64,000 nucleotides of DNA from assembly GCF_023612255.1 (NCBI RefSeq), contig NZ_CP063231.1, forward strand, positions 1,470,001-1,534,000. Reading direction: 5' to 3'. Of the stretch, positions 13,101 to 22,631 are shown piece after piece. Position 1 is the stretch's first letter. Each line of letters begins with the position of its first letter. The position numbers were made by a program, and so were the translations under genes. The notes beneath the pieces are model-generated. The model saw nothing but the letters and a program-made list of their open reading frames with translations, searched no databases and was not told the origin of the DNA. Origin of the DNA: Luteibacter flocculans. GTDB taxonomy: Bacteria; Pseudomonadota; Gammaproteobacteria; Xanthomonadales; Rhodanobacteraceae.

Positions 13101-16100
13101 TGCCTGATCGGTTCGGCCAAATCGAACATCGGCCATTGCGAAGCCGCGGCGGGCATCGCCGGGCTGACCAAGGTGCTGTTGCAGATGCGCCATGGTCAGG
13201 TGGTGCCCTCGCTGCACTCGGCACGGCTTAATCCGCATATCGACTTTGCGTCGAGTCCGTTCACGGTGAACCAGACGCTGCGCGCGTGGGAGGCGCCGGT
13301 GGTCGAGGGACGTCGGGCGCCGCGGATGGCGGGCCTGTCGTCGTTCGGCGCGGGCGGCTCGAACGCGCACATGGTGGTGGAGGCGTACGAAGCGACCGCG
13401 ATGGCGCTGCCGGAAGGCCCGGTGGTGCTGGTGTTGTCCGGTCGCACCGCGGAGGCCCTGCGTGGTCGGGTGACCGACCTGCTGACCTACCTGGAAGACC
13501 GCCCGGCGGCCCTGGCCTCGGTGGCGTGGACGCTGCAGATTGGCCGTGAGGCGATGAACGAGCGGCTGGCGTGCGTGGCCGCGGACGTGCCGGGTGCGAT
13601 CGCACAGTTGCGTGCGTACCTGGAAGGCGAGGAGACCGAAGGCCTGTTCGCCGGTCAGGCGCAGCAGCATCGTGACGCGGTGGCGTGGTTTGCCGAAGAC
13701 GCAGAGCTGCGTGACGCGGTGGCACGCTGGGCGAGTGCGGGACGGTTGGAGCGCGTGGCGCAGGCCTGGGTACGCGGCGTGGAAATCCCCTGGTCCGCAC
13801 TGCATGGCGGACGGACGCTGCCGAAGACGAGCCTGCCGACGTATCCGTTTGCCCGCGAGCGCTATTGGCTGGATCTGCCAAAGGCCGATATCGCACCGGG
13901 GGCATCGCGGCTGCATCCGTTGTTGCACGAGAATGTGTCGGACCTTGGACGGCAGGCGTTCCGCTCGACGTTCCGTGGCGACGAATCGTTCCTGCGGGCG
14001 CATCGCTACAAGCGTGGGGGCGTTACGCGCCCGCTGATGCCCGCCGCGGCGTGGATCGGCATGGCGCATGCCGCCATCGAGCGCGCGATGCCGGCCGAGG
14101 CGCGCGTGGGTGCGCAACTCGTCGCACTCGAAGACATGGTGTGGGCTGAACCGCTGTTCGTCGATGGCGAGGTGGACGTCGATATCGGCCTGTCGCTGGG
14201 TGATGCTGGTGAGGTGGACGTTGCCATCGCAAGCGTCGACGGCGACGCGATACGCAGCCATGCGAGGTTGCGCGCCCGCTTGGCGAACGGTGCGCTCGAT
14301 GGGCTGGATCTGCCGGCTCTCAAGGCGCGGATGACCGATAGCGACGCCGACGTCGAGACCTTGTACGCGCGTTTCGAAGCGATGGGCCTGATCTACGGGC
14401 CGGAACATCGCACGCTCCGCCACGTTGCGCGCGGTGCGGACGAGTTGCTTGTGCAACTCGATAGCGGGCATGGGCTGCCGGGCGAACATAGCCTGGCACC
14501 GGAACTCATCGACGGCGCGCTGCAATCGTGTATCGCGCTGCTGGACAGCGCAGAGGGCGCATGGCTGCCCTTTGCCGCCCGTCGTATCGTGGTGGCTGCG
14601 CCTTGTGCTGGCGAGATGGTCGCCTGGGTGCGTCGGCTCGCCGAGGACGACGCAACGCAACAGCGCTTCGACATCGACATCGTGGATCGCCACGGCCGTC
14701 CATGCGTTCGTATCGAGGGTCTTGCAGTACGGCGCGTACCCGACGACGCTTCGGTGGACAGCGTCGTTGCCTTCGTGCCCTCGTGGTCCGCTCCGCTCGC
14801 CGATACTTCCGAGGTCACGAACGGAAGAGAGCACTGGTGCGTTATCGCTCCGTCCGACCTTGCGGAAACCTTTGCGGAGTCGCTGGGTGCAACGAGCGTC
14901 GAACGACTGGACGTTCCTGCATCGGACGATGCCGAAGGTCTGCTCGCCCATATCCTCGTGACTGTCCAGCGGCTTGCCGCCATGGATTCGCCGCCGGCCT
15001 TGCGCGTCGCATGTCTGGCCGGCGTCGACGACGCGTGCGTCGCGGCGCTGGCGGGCTTGCTTGCCACCGCAGGGATGGAACATCCGGAGCTTTCCCCGTG
15101 CGTGATCGACGTTCGTACCGCAGGGCGTGTGTTCGCGGCGGCGGCAGTGGCCGCTCGCGCCGGGCATGTGCATGTGCGCATCGACGCCGACGGAAGCTGG
15201 CGGCATCGCACGTGGACCGAGCAGGCGGTTGAGACGAAGGCATCGGTGAACATCCGTCGCGGCGGCGTCTACCTCGTGACCGGTGGACTGGGCGGCATCG
15301 GTCGGCTGGTCGCGCGCGATCTCGCCAGCGCAGGTGCGCAGGTCGTTGTCACCGGGCGTGCTGCGCCCGATGCGGTGCACGCTGAGGCGACGGCGGCACT
15401 TTCCGTTGCGCCGGGGGACGTTCTCTACCGTCAGCTCGATCTCGAAAATGCGCACGACGTACGGCGTCTGGTGGCGTCCATCTTGGCGGAGCAGGGTCGG
15501 TTGGACGGTGTGCTGCATCTGGCCGGCGCTACGGATGACGGCCCGTTGGCAGGCAAGACCCGCGACGAATTCAAGGCGTTGCTCCGGCCCAAGGTGAGCG
15601 GCACGCGCCATCTCGACGACGCGACGCGCGACGTGGCGCTGGATATGTTCGTCCTCTTTTCTTCCGTTGCCGGTGCCTTCGGCAACGTGGGGCAGGCCGA
15701 CTACGCCGCGGCCAATGGCTATATGGACGGGTTCGCCGCTGAGCGTGCACGTCGCGTCGTAGCGGGCGAGCGGCATGGACGCAGCGTATCGATCGGCTGG
15801 CCGCTGTGGGCCGAAGGCGGGATGCGTCCAGATGCGCACCGTCTCGACATGCTTGCACGGACCACGGGTATGCGTGCGCTGGATAGCGAACGCGCACTGG
15901 CCGTACTGCACGCCGTGATCGCGAGCGACGCGCCGCATGTCGCGGTACTGGGCGGCGACGTGGCACGGCTGCGCCGGACTGTGGCTGCGCTGACGCGCGA
16001 GGCAGCGCCAAAGGCGGCGCCGCTTCCTGCGTCGACCACTGCTTCCGAAATTTCGGCCACGGCACAGGGGCGCGCCGAGGATGTCCTGCGGGTCCGACTG

Positions 16101-19100
16101 GCTGCCACCCTGAAGATGCCGGCATCGTCGATCGATCCCGCCACGCCGTTCGAGGACTATGGCCTGGATTCCATCCTGGCGGTTCGTCTGGTTTCCGAAC
16201 TGGAAAAGACCTTCGGCGAACTGTCGAAGACGCTTTTCTACGAGCACCGCACGTTGCGCAGCCTGGCGAGTTTCCTGCTTGCTGCGAAGCCTTCGGCATT
16301 TCCGTCTGCCGAAGCAGGTGCCGCACGACCCGTCGCTGCGCCGAGTCCCATGGTGGCTACGGCTCTCAGCGGGCGTCGCTTCGCAGGCATCGCGAGCCCC
16401 GCGGCGCCGCGCGAACGCGACGTTGCTATCGTCGGCCTTGCGGGGCGCTATCCCATGGCCCCCGACCTGGTGACGTTCTGGAACAACCTGCGCGAGGGCC
16501 GCGACTGCATCACCGACGTGCCCCCGGATCGCTGGGACGTCGCCCGTTACTTCGACGCCGAACCGGGCAAGCCCGGCACCACGTATACGCGCTGGGGTGG
16601 CTTCCTCGACGAGATCGACCGTTTCGATCCACTGTTCTTCGGTATATCGCCCAAGGAAGCCGCATTGTTGGATCCGCAGGAACGGCTGTTCCTCGAGACA
16701 GCGTGGCAGGCCGTGGAGGACGCCGGTTACGCGCGCTCCGCCATCGCGGGCAGCCGTACCGGCGTGTTCGTCGGCGTGATGTGGGGTCAGTACGAACTCT
16801 ACGGCGCCGAGGCGCTCGCCGCGGGGCAGGGCGTGCCGAGTTCGTCGTATGCGTCGATTGCCAATCGTGTGTCCTGGCTGCTCGATCTGCGTGGGCCGAG
16901 CATGGCGGTGGACACCATGTGCTCGTCGTCGCTCACGGCGCTGCACCTCGCCTGCGAGGAGATCCGGCGCGGCAAGATCGATGCCGCCATTGCAGGTGGC
17001 GTCAATGCCAATGTGCATCCGCACAAGTACCTCACCCTGAGCCAGGGGCGGTTCGCGGCCACGGACGGTCGTTGCCGCAGCTTTGGTGCAGGGGGCGACG
17101 GTTATGTGCCCGGCGAGGGCGTGGGCGCCGTGTTCCTGAAACCACTGGATCACGCGCTGCGCGACGGCGATCACGTCTACGGCATCGTGCGCGCCAGTGC
17201 GCTCAACCACGGCGGCAAGAGCAGCGGCTACACCGTGCCGAACCCGGTGGCGCAGGCGGAGGTGATCGAAGCGGCCTTCACGAGCGCAGGCGTGGCAGCC
17301 GACACGGTGTCCTACATCGAGGCGCATGGTACCGGCACCGCACTGGGCGATCCGATCGAGATCACCGGTCTCGCACGCGCGTTTGCCGCGCGCGGCGGAT
17401 CGTCGAAGGGCTGCGCCGTCGGCTCGGTGAAGTCGAACATAGGTCACCTCGAAGCGGCGGCGGGCATCGCAGCGGTCACGAAGGTGCTGTTGCAACTGCG
17501 CCATGGCGAACTCGTGCCGACGCTGCATGCCGATGTACTCAATCCCAACATCGCGTTCGCGAGCACGCCGTTCCAGGTTCAGCGGCGCGCCGAGGTGTGG
17601 CATGCCGATGCGCAGCAGCCTCGTCGGGCAGGCGTCAGCTCGTTCGGCGCGGGCGGCGGCAATGCGCACGTGGTGATCGAGGAATGGCGCGACACGGTAT
17701 CGCCGGCTACAGCGGAGGGCCCCGTCGCCCTTGTGTTGTCCGCGCGGGACCCGGTGGCGTTGGCCCAGCAGGCGCGTCGCCTTGCCACGTTCCTCGATGA
17801 CGCGGCCGATGGCGAGATGCACGATATCGCGTACACGCTGCAGGTAGGGCGCACGGCGATGGACGCGCGCCTGGGGCTCGTGGCCGCCGACCGCCGCGAC
17901 GCCGCCATGCGTCTGCACGCATGGGCCGACGCGCGTTTTGCCACGCCGGACGCACCGCTTTCGAGCGGCGACGACGGGCTGATCGCAGGTCATGCGAGCC
18001 AGATCCCTCCTTATGCGCAGCGACTGGTGGAAGGCGAGGTCGGGCGACGTTTCGTCGGTGAACTCGTCGCGCGCCGCGATCTGGCTCGACTGGTTCATCT
18101 GTGGGTGCTTGGCATCGCGCTGGACTGGACGCCGCTGCACAGCGATCGGCGTCCACGGCGGCTTTCGCTTCCCACCTATCCGTTCCAGCGGCAGCGTTGC
18201 TGGATCGGACCTGAGAAGGCCGACGACGGCGCCGGCCTTCCGGCGGCCTCGGGGCGTCTGCTGCGGCATTGGGCCGAGACGTCGCGGCTTGCGTCCGCGT
18301 CGGTCTCCTCAGTATTGGTGGCCGACACGGACGCTGCCATCGCTGCGGTGGCGAACATGCAGCCCGCACCGGGCCGTATCGTGCGCCTGCAGGATCGACA
18401 CGCGGATATCGATGCCATGCGCGTCTTCGTGCAGCGTCTCGCCACCAGTGGTGGCGTGCCGACCCACGTGCTCTGGCGGGCCACGGACGAACGAGACGAC
18501 GCGCTGGCTCTGATGCTTCTCGTGCGCGCCATGCTGGAGGCAGGACAGGCCGCTACGCTGGTCGCGATCGTCGACGAAGGTGCACCGTTGCAGGAAGCGC
18601 TTGCCGGGTTGCTCCGTACGCTCGCGCTGGAGCAGCCCTCGTGGCGCACCGTCACGCTGACGATGGCCGCTGGCGTTTCCGCCACGGCCGACGAACGGAC
18701 GCGTCTGGCCCTCGACGAGGCGGCCGCGGCGACGGCGCCGACGGCCGAAGTCCGCTATACGCGTCACGGCAGCGATGGTTCCTGGCAACGCGCGCTACGC
18801 GTTGCTCGCGTGGAACCCGGCGTTGGTGAGGCCTCGTTGCTCTCGCCTATCCGGCACGGCGGCACCTACCTGGTGACGGGCGGTCTCGGCGGGCTCGGGC
18901 GGATCGTCGCCAGCGATCTGATGCGCCGCTGCCAGGCACGCGTGATGCTGGTCGGGCGCTCGTCGCTCGGCCAAGAGGGCGAGCGTGAGCTGGCCCGTAT
19001 GGCTGCCGAAGGGGGCGAGGTGGCGTACGCCAGCATCGACGTCAGCGATCCCGCCGCTGTCGAAGCGTTGCTCGATCAGGTGCGGCAGCGCTTCGGCGCC

Positions 19101-22100
19101 CTGCATGGCGTGATTCACGCTGCAGGAACGCGCCGCGACGGTGCGCTCCTGCAAAAGGACGCCGATGCGTTCCGCGACGTCACGCGCGCAAAGATCGACG
19201 GGACGCTCGCACTCGATGCCGCGACCCGTCATCTCGATCTGGATCTGTTCGTGCTGTTCTCGTCCATGGCCGGCGTCAACGGTAACCCTGGGCAGGCCGA
19301 CTACGCTTATGCCAATCGGTTCCTCGATGCCTTTGCCGCGCAGCGCGAGGCGTGGCGCGACCAGGGGCTATGTAACGGTCGCACGATCAGCATCGCGTGG
19401 CCGTTGTGGGAACACGGTGGCATGCGGGTGGACGCGGCGCAGGCGCAGCGGCTGCTTCGTCGCAACGGCATTGCCGCGCTGTCGACCACCGAAGGCCTGC
19501 GCCATTTCCACGCGGCCTTGCGTGCGGGAGAGCACGTGGTCGTGCCTCTTCATGGCGATCTCGCTCGCCTGGCCCATGCGACTGCTACGCCTCACGCTCC
19601 TTCGGCTGCGGTGACGCCGCAGGCGCACGTGCCCCTGGCACCGGTAGCGTCGTTCGACATGCTTGCGCGCGTTCGCGAACTGGTCGCGGAGGAAACCGGC
19701 GTGCCGATGGCGGCGATCACCGAGAGCGATCGTTTCGATGCCCTGGGTCTCGACTCCGTGGCGATCGGCCGACTGACCGCTCGCCTGCGGGGCATTGCCG
19801 GCGACGTACCGCAGACACTGTTCTACGAACAGGAAACGGTGGGTGCCGCGGCAGCGTATCTTGTGCGCCACGCGCCACAGCACACCATGGCCACTGCAGT
19901 CGCCGCGCCATCACATGTCGTGATGCTGCCCGCGGCGCGCAACGACGACGCCCAGGAGAAGATTGCCATCGTGGGCATCCACGGGCGTTTCCCGGGCGGC
20001 GCGGACCTGGATGCGTTCTGGCAGACACTGGAGTCCGGTCGCGAGGCGATCGTTCCCGTTCCCGCATCGCGCTGGGACGCGGAGGCGTGGTACGACGCAT
20101 CGCCCGACGCGGCGGCGCGCGGGCGCATCGGTTGTCGCCATGGCGGATTCATCCCCGACGTCGACCATTTCGACGCCGCGTTCTTCCGCATTCCCGCCGA
20201 TGAGGCGGCGGTGATGGACCCGCAGGAACGCCTGTTCGTCGAGTCGGTATGGCATGCGTTGGAAGACGCCGGCTACACCCGTCAGGGACTTCGGCAGGCG
20301 TACCCGCGAGACAAGGGTGCGAACGTCGGCGTGTTCGTGGGCACCACGACGCAGTCGTATGCCTTGCTTGCGGAGAGTGCCCGACGCGACGGCGTCATGC
20401 AGACACCCACGTCCCTGCCTTGGTCGATTGCCAATCGGGTGTCCTATCTGTTCGACTTCCGTGGCCCGAGCATGCCGGTCGATACGGCGTGCTCGTCCGC
20501 GCTGGTCGGCTTGCATCTGGCTAGCGAAAGCCTGCGCCGCGGGGAGTGCGCGGTAGCGGTCGCCGGTGCAGTTAACCTGTATCTGCATCCGTTGAAATAC
20601 CTCTCGCTGAGCCAGCGTGGCATGCTCGCCAGGCATGGCGCTACGCGTAGCTTCGGTGCGGGCGACGACGGATTCGTGCCTGGCGAGGGGGTGGCGACCG
20701 TAATCCTGAAGCGCCTCTCGGACGCGCTCGCCGATGGCGACCGGATCCATGGCGTGCTGGCGGCGACGGGCTTCGAACATGCGGGGCGGGGCAACGGCTA
20801 TGCCGCACCGAACCCGAATGCCCAGGCGTCGCTCATCCGCCGTGTGCTGGCCGCAGGCCAGATCGATCCCGACTCGATCGACTGCGTCGAAGGTCACGGC
20901 ACCGGCACACCGCTGGGTGACGAGATCGAGCTGCGCGCGCTGGAGCAGGTGCTGGGCGGGTCCGCCACGCGTACCGCTCCTGCGTCCCTCGGCTGCGTCA
21001 AGAGCAACATCGGTCACCTCGAAGCAGCAGCCGGCATGTCGTCCCTCGCGAAGGTGCTGTTGCAGATGCGTCATGGTCGCTTCGTGCCGACCTTGCACGC
21101 ACGCACGGATGCCCCAGCGGCCGCGGTGGTCTTGCAGCATGCGGGCAGCCACTGGCCTGCACCGGCTCAACGTCCGCGTAGAGCACTGATCAATGCGTTC
21201 GGCGCGGGCGGCGTCAATGCCTGCATCGTGCTGGAAGACCCGCCACCGTCGCCTGCGTCTAAGGCCTTCGACGAGAGGCGGACGCACGCATTCCTGCTGT
21301 CGGCGGTGGACGAGGATCGTCTCCGCGCATACGCAGCAGCGTTTGCGCACTGGATGACGAATGCGTCGGAACCCCTGGGCGCGATCTGCGAAGCCGTGTC
21401 CCGACGCGAAGCCATGTCTGTTCGGCTCGCCGTCAGTGGAGTGGCCGCCGCCGACGTAGCGCGCGAACTCGCGGCGTGGGTGGAGGGCTCCCCATCGCGC
21501 GTACAGGTCGCATCCGTGAACGCACGCGCTGCCACCGCTGCGCCTGCGGAAGGTGCCGTGCCGGATCAGGCAGAGGCCGTGATCGCTGCTTGGCTTGCGG
21601 GCGCATGGGTGCCCCGCGTACGCGGACGGGCCGCGCTGCCCGTCGGTATGCCGGGGTATCCGTTTGCGCCGACATCGCATTGGATCGCGCGTTCCGCGCC
21701 GCTGCCCGATGTCGCCACGGTCCCGTCGGTCGAGGAGCGCTTGCATCCGTGGGTGTCTTACAACGCCTCGACGCTACGCCAGACCGCGTTCGATTCCTGG
21801 CTCAGGGCGGACGAGGTAGCGCCGTTGACGACGCTGCGCGACGACGTGCCCGTTCTGTCGATGCCTGCGCTGCTGGAAATCGCCGCCGCATGCGGCACCC
21901 TGGCCGGCGAACGCCGCGTCGCCACGCTGCGCGACGTCGCCTTCCCGGACATGCTGACGCTGGAGCGGGACCTGCATCTCGTGCGGACGGTGCTCGAGTA
22001 CGAAGGCGACGGCATCCGCTTCCGCATTGGCGACGGTCCCGGCGATACGTCTCGCTGCTTTGCGTCCGGCATGCTGTTGCCGACCACGGTCGAGCCAGCC

Positions 22101-22631
22101 GATACCTTGCCGCGTTACGACCTGCGCTCGTTGCGCAGCCGTGCACATCCCCTGTCGCGTGCGGCCATGGATGCGAGTCTCGGATGCCACGGCATGGCAC
22201 CTGCGCATGCAGGCATCGATGCGTTGTGGATGAGCGGCGCTTTCGCCCTGGCACGCATCGTCATGTCGGCCGACGACCGCGGGGCCGACGAACGTTTCGT
22301 TATGCAGCCGTCGTTGTTTGGCGCGATTGCGGACACGGTGACCGCGTGGGTGGATCGCGACGATCCTTCCGCCGACGTGGAGATCGCCGGCATCCGTGAA
22401 CTTGGCCTCTATCGCGGCCTGCCGCGGCAGTGCCACGTGCTGGTCGAACGCGCCGAGGGTGAGCCGGCATCGATCCATGCGAGCGTGCTGGATGAGCAAG
22501 GCGGCGTCATCGCAACGCTACGCGGTATCACATTGAAACTCCGGTCGCGCACGCCGCCAAGCGGCAGTTCGCAATCCAACCAACGCCTGGCAAAGGAGAC
22601 GCAGGATGTGCGGTATCGCGGGATGGCTTGA
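10107..22631 (+). CDS. trans-AT polyketide synthase, DH-KR*-ACP / KS-DH-KR-ACP / KS-KR-ACP / KS-DH*
   Basis: About 4174 residues. ATG 10107 is chosen because AAAGGGA lies 6 bp upstream; in-frame ATG 10083 overlapping the previous stop is the alternative. Approximate layout: docking helices 1-32; DH 37-318 (His69, Asp239 in DGALQ); relic KR 342-530 without a nucleotide-binding motif; ACP, Ser576; KS 663-1092 (Cys836, His971, His1010); DH 1267-1547 (His1299, Asp1469); KR 1550-1960 (TGGLGGIG, Ser1853, Tyr1866); ACP, Ser2022; KS, Cys2272; KR (TGGLGGLG, Tyr3066); ACP, Ser3217; KS, Cys3462; C-terminal DH-like domain 3877-4145 lacking both catalytic residues. There is no AT, no TE and no ACP after the last KS. 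Both intact KRs have Asp in the LDD-like region, consistent with B-type (D-hydroxyl) reduction. The 3' end overlaps the amidotransferase gene by 26 bp. Confidence 0.95.
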   Translation: MVSFIEFVVSEWKGRRLSRADAAELIRQFSSRRQGERSLHPLLHENVSDLARQAFRSTWRGNEPFLLDHQVLLGGSPTPVLPAAAYLELAYAALLRATPEDARRPVIELRHAAWIAPFVAKGVSSLLVTVSPDDHGAFDVDMLSGEGDAVQVHGELSAAWVERELPEAIDVDALSATMPTAIDVSRLYARFAAMGLLYGPSHRTIATLSRGDSDALARLIRCDDMGGGGAFAMPPGMLDGALQACFALIDDVSEPHLPFAVEQVSVLAPLPPEVWAWVRPGRTSSDAGVRHFDVDLLDDEGRSLVLLRGLSARALHGASKGRRAPPRLAVADAGGTWRALDEAARAGECLWREHASYLVFDVIEGPGRAIADDILSRTRHARVIGFGSGEANSERTAEFITRAQGRASWHQDIPDRAAMSSLTTSLHPLRGVVACDGSLAESVLADIDAATATADLDFFVAGASEDAANGSFTGFVTQRRAQVEGGDRRGATIALSWTVLDPAELPAALVAALVSGAAQVRLLPRVAAEPAPVVTDGADVLARLRDHLRREFAQTLKLRVERIDPRASLEDYGVDSIVAMKLTRRIEASFGPQPKTLLFEYRDLDALATHLAAAHPEALARLFGGAKAATPVITQVAAARAQPRAARARQRFGAPRTTARETADAQPIAIVGISGRYPGARDLNAFWANLRDGIDSVVEVPADRWDWREYYSEDRTAAGRHFSRWGGFIEGVDEFDPLFFRMSPTEAQRIDPQERLFLQHAWMAIEDAGYTRAALSAGGDVGVYVGMMYSEYQLFAAEASVRGQRLGVAGSFASTANRVSFALDLHGPSMTLDTMCSSSLTAIHLACQDLRLGRTAMAIAGGVNVTIHPNKYLALSAGQFISSEGHCQSFGEGGDGYIPGEGVGAVVLKRLADAERDGDVIHGVIRGSALNHGGRTNGYTVPNPQAQAAAIERALSEAGVDVRRIGYVEAHGTGTRLGDPIEIAALSRAFGPAAEKGGCLIGSAKSNIGHCEAAAGIAGLTKVLLQMRHGQVVPSLHSARLNPHIDFASSPFTVNQTLRAWEAPVVEGRRAPRMAGLSSFGAGGSNAHMVVEAYEATAMALPEGPVVLVLSGRTAEALRGRVTDLLTYLEDRPAALASVAWTLQIGREAMNERLACVAADVPGAIAQLRAYLEGEETEGLFAGQAQQHRDAVAWFAEDAELRDAVARWASAGRLERVAQAWVRGVEIPWSALHGGRTLPKTSLPTYPFARERYWLDLPKADIAPGASRLHPLLHENVSDLGRQAFRSTFRGDESFLRAHRYKRGGVTRPLMPAAAWIGMAHAAIERAMPAEARVGAQLVALEDMVWAEPLFVDGEVDVDIGLSLGDAGEVDVAIASVDGDAIRSHARLRARLANGALDGLDLPALKARMTDSDADVETLYARFEAMGLIYGPEHRTLRHVARGADELLVQLDSGHGLPGEHSLAPELIDGALQSCIALLDSAEGAWLPFAARRIVVAAPCAGEMVAWVRRLAEDDATQQRFDIDIVDRHGRPCVRIEGLAVRRVPDDASVDSVVAFVPSWSAPLADTSEVTNGREHWCVIAPSDLAETFAESLGATSVERLDVPASDDAEGLLAHILVTVQRLAAMDSPPALRVACLAGVDDACVAALAGLLATAGMEHPELSPCVIDVRTAGRVFAAAAVAARAGHVHVRIDADGSWRHRTWTEQAVETKASVNIRRGGVYLVTGGLGGIGRLVARDLASAGAQVVVTGRAAPDAVHAEATAALSVAPGDVLYRQLDLENAHDVRRLVASILAEQGRLDGVLHLAGATDDGPLAGKTRDEFKALLRPKVSGTRHLDDATRDVALDMFVLFSSVAGAFGNVGQADYAAANGYMDGFAAERARRVVAGERHGRSVSIGWPLWAEGGMRPDAHRLDMLARTTGMRALDSERALAVLHAVIASDAPHVAVLGGDVARLRRTVAALTREAAPKAAPLPASTTASEISATAQGRAEDVLRVRLAATLKMPASSIDPATPFEDYGLDSILAVRLVSELEKTFGELSKTLFYEHRTLRSLASFLLAAKPSAFPSAEAGAARPVAAPSPMVATALSGRRFAGIASPAAPRERDVAIVGLAGRYPMAPDLVTFWNNLREGRDCITDVPPDRWDVARYFDAEPGKPGTTYTRWGGFLDEIDRFDPLFFGISPKEAALLDPQERLFLETAWQAVEDAGYARSAIAGSRTGVFVGVMWGQYELYGAEALAAGQGVPSSSYASIANRVSWLLDLRGPSMAVDTMCSSSLTALHLACEEIRRGKIDAAIAGGVNANVHPHKYLTLSQGRFAATDGRCRSFGAGGDGYVPGEGVGAVFLKPLDHALRDGDHVYGIVRASALNHGGKSSGYTVPNPVAQAEVIEAAFTSAGVAADTVSYIEAHGTGTALGDPIEITGLARAFAARGGSSKGCAVGSVKSNIGHLEAAAGIAAVTKVLLQLRHGELVPTLHADVLNPNIAFASTPFQVQRRAEVWHADAQQPRRAGVSSFGAGGGNAHVVIEEWRDTVSPATAEGPVALVLSARDPVALAQQARRLATFLDDAADGEMHDIAYTLQVGRTAMDARLGLVAADRRDAAMRLHAWADARFATPDAPLSSGDDGLIAGHASQIPPYAQRLVEGEVGRRFVGELVARRDLARLVHLWVLGIALDWTPLHSDRRPRRLSLPTYPFQRQRCWIGPEKADDGAGLPAASGRLLRHWAETSRLASASVSSVLVADTDAAIAAVANMQPAPGRIVRLQDRHADIDAMRVFVQRLATSGGVPTHVLWRATDERDDALALMLLVRAMLEAGQAATLVAIVDEGAPLQEALAGLLRTLALEQPSWRTVTLTMAAGVSATADERTRLALDEAAAATAPTAEVRYTRHGSDGSWQRALRVARVEPGVGEASLLSPIRHGGTYLVTGGLGGLGRIVASDLMRRCQARVMLVGRSSLGQEGERELARMAAEGGEVAYASIDVSDPAAVEALLDQVRQRFGALHGVIHAAGTRRDGALLQKDADAFRDVTRAKIDGTLALDAATRHLDLDLFVLFSSMAGVNGNPGQADYAYANRFLDAFAAQREAWRDQGLCNGRTISIAWPLWEHGGMRVDAAQAQRLLRRNGIAALSTTEGLRHFHAALRAGEHVVVPLHGDLARLAHATATPHAPSAAVTPQAHVPLAPVASFDMLARVRELVAEETGVPMAAITESDRFDALGLDSVAIGRLTARLRGIAGDVPQTLFYEQETVGAAAAYLVRHAPQHTMATAVAAPSHVVMLPAARNDDAQEKIAIVGIHGRFPGGADLDAFWQTLESGREAIVPVPASRWDAEAWYDASPDAAARGRIGCRHGGFIPDVDHFDAAFFRIPADEAAVMDPQERLFVESVWHALEDAGYTRQGLRQAYPRDKGANVGVFVGTTTQSYALLAESARRDGVMQTPTSLPWSIANRVSYLFDFRGPSMPVDTACSSALVGLHLASESLRRGECAVAVAGAVNLYLHPLKYLSLSQRGMLARHGATRSFGAGDDGFVPGEGVATVILKRLSDALADGDRIHGVLAATGFEHAGRGNGYAAPNPNAQASLIRRVLAAGQIDPDSIDCVEGHGTGTPLGDEIELRALEQVLGGSATRTAPASLGCVKSNIGHLEAAAGMSSLAKVLLQMRHGRFVPTLHARTDAPAAAVVLQHAGSHWPAPAQRPRRALINAFGAGGVNACIVLEDPPPSPASKAFDERRTHAFLLSAVDEDRLRAYAAAFAHWMTNASEPLGAICEAVSRREAMSVRLAVSGVAAADVARELAAWVEGSPSRVQVASVNARAATAAPAEGAVPDQAEAVIAAWLAGAWVPRVRGRAALPVGMPGYPFAPTSHWIARSAPLPDVATVPSVEERLHPWVSYNASTLRQTAFDSWLRADEVAPLTTLRDDVPVLSMPALLEIAAACGTLAGERRVATLRDVAFPDMLTLERDLHLVRTVLEYEGDGIRFRIGDGPGDTSRCFASGMLLPTTVEPADTLPRYDLRSLRSRAHPLSRAAMDASLGCHGMAPAHAGIDALWMSGAFALARIVMSADDRGADERFVMQPSLFGAIADTVTAWVDRDDPSADVEIAGIRELGLYRGLPRQCHVLVERAEGEPASIHASVLDEQGGVIATLRGITLKLRSRTPPSGSSQSNQRLAKETQDVRYRGMA
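13374..13943 (+). repeat. Diverged direct repeat of the KS-DH linker at 1-570
   Basis: Positions 1-570 and 13374-13943 (offset 13373 bp) share the KS end, post-KS linker and the start of DH. In the first 205 bp I count about nine substitutions, so identity is near 95 percent. Past the [11 protein letters not shown] motif the copies part: the first leads to a degenerate DH, the second to an intact one. The KS upstream of the window is therefore probably a close relative of the KS at about 12093-13380. Confidence 0.85.

Noticed and set aside
1-13943. Possible CRISPR or phage-type repeats suggested by recurrent sequence
   Set aside because: All long repeats are in-frame PKS module duplications; no short regularly spaced repeat with unique spacers is present.
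11619-18269. Very long minus-strand open frame (over 2000 codons) opposite the second PKS gene
   Set aside because: It has no recognisable domain, is rich in His/Arg/Gln, and arises from the codon bias of the GC-rich plus-strand PKS gene. Similar shadows lie opposite all the large genes.
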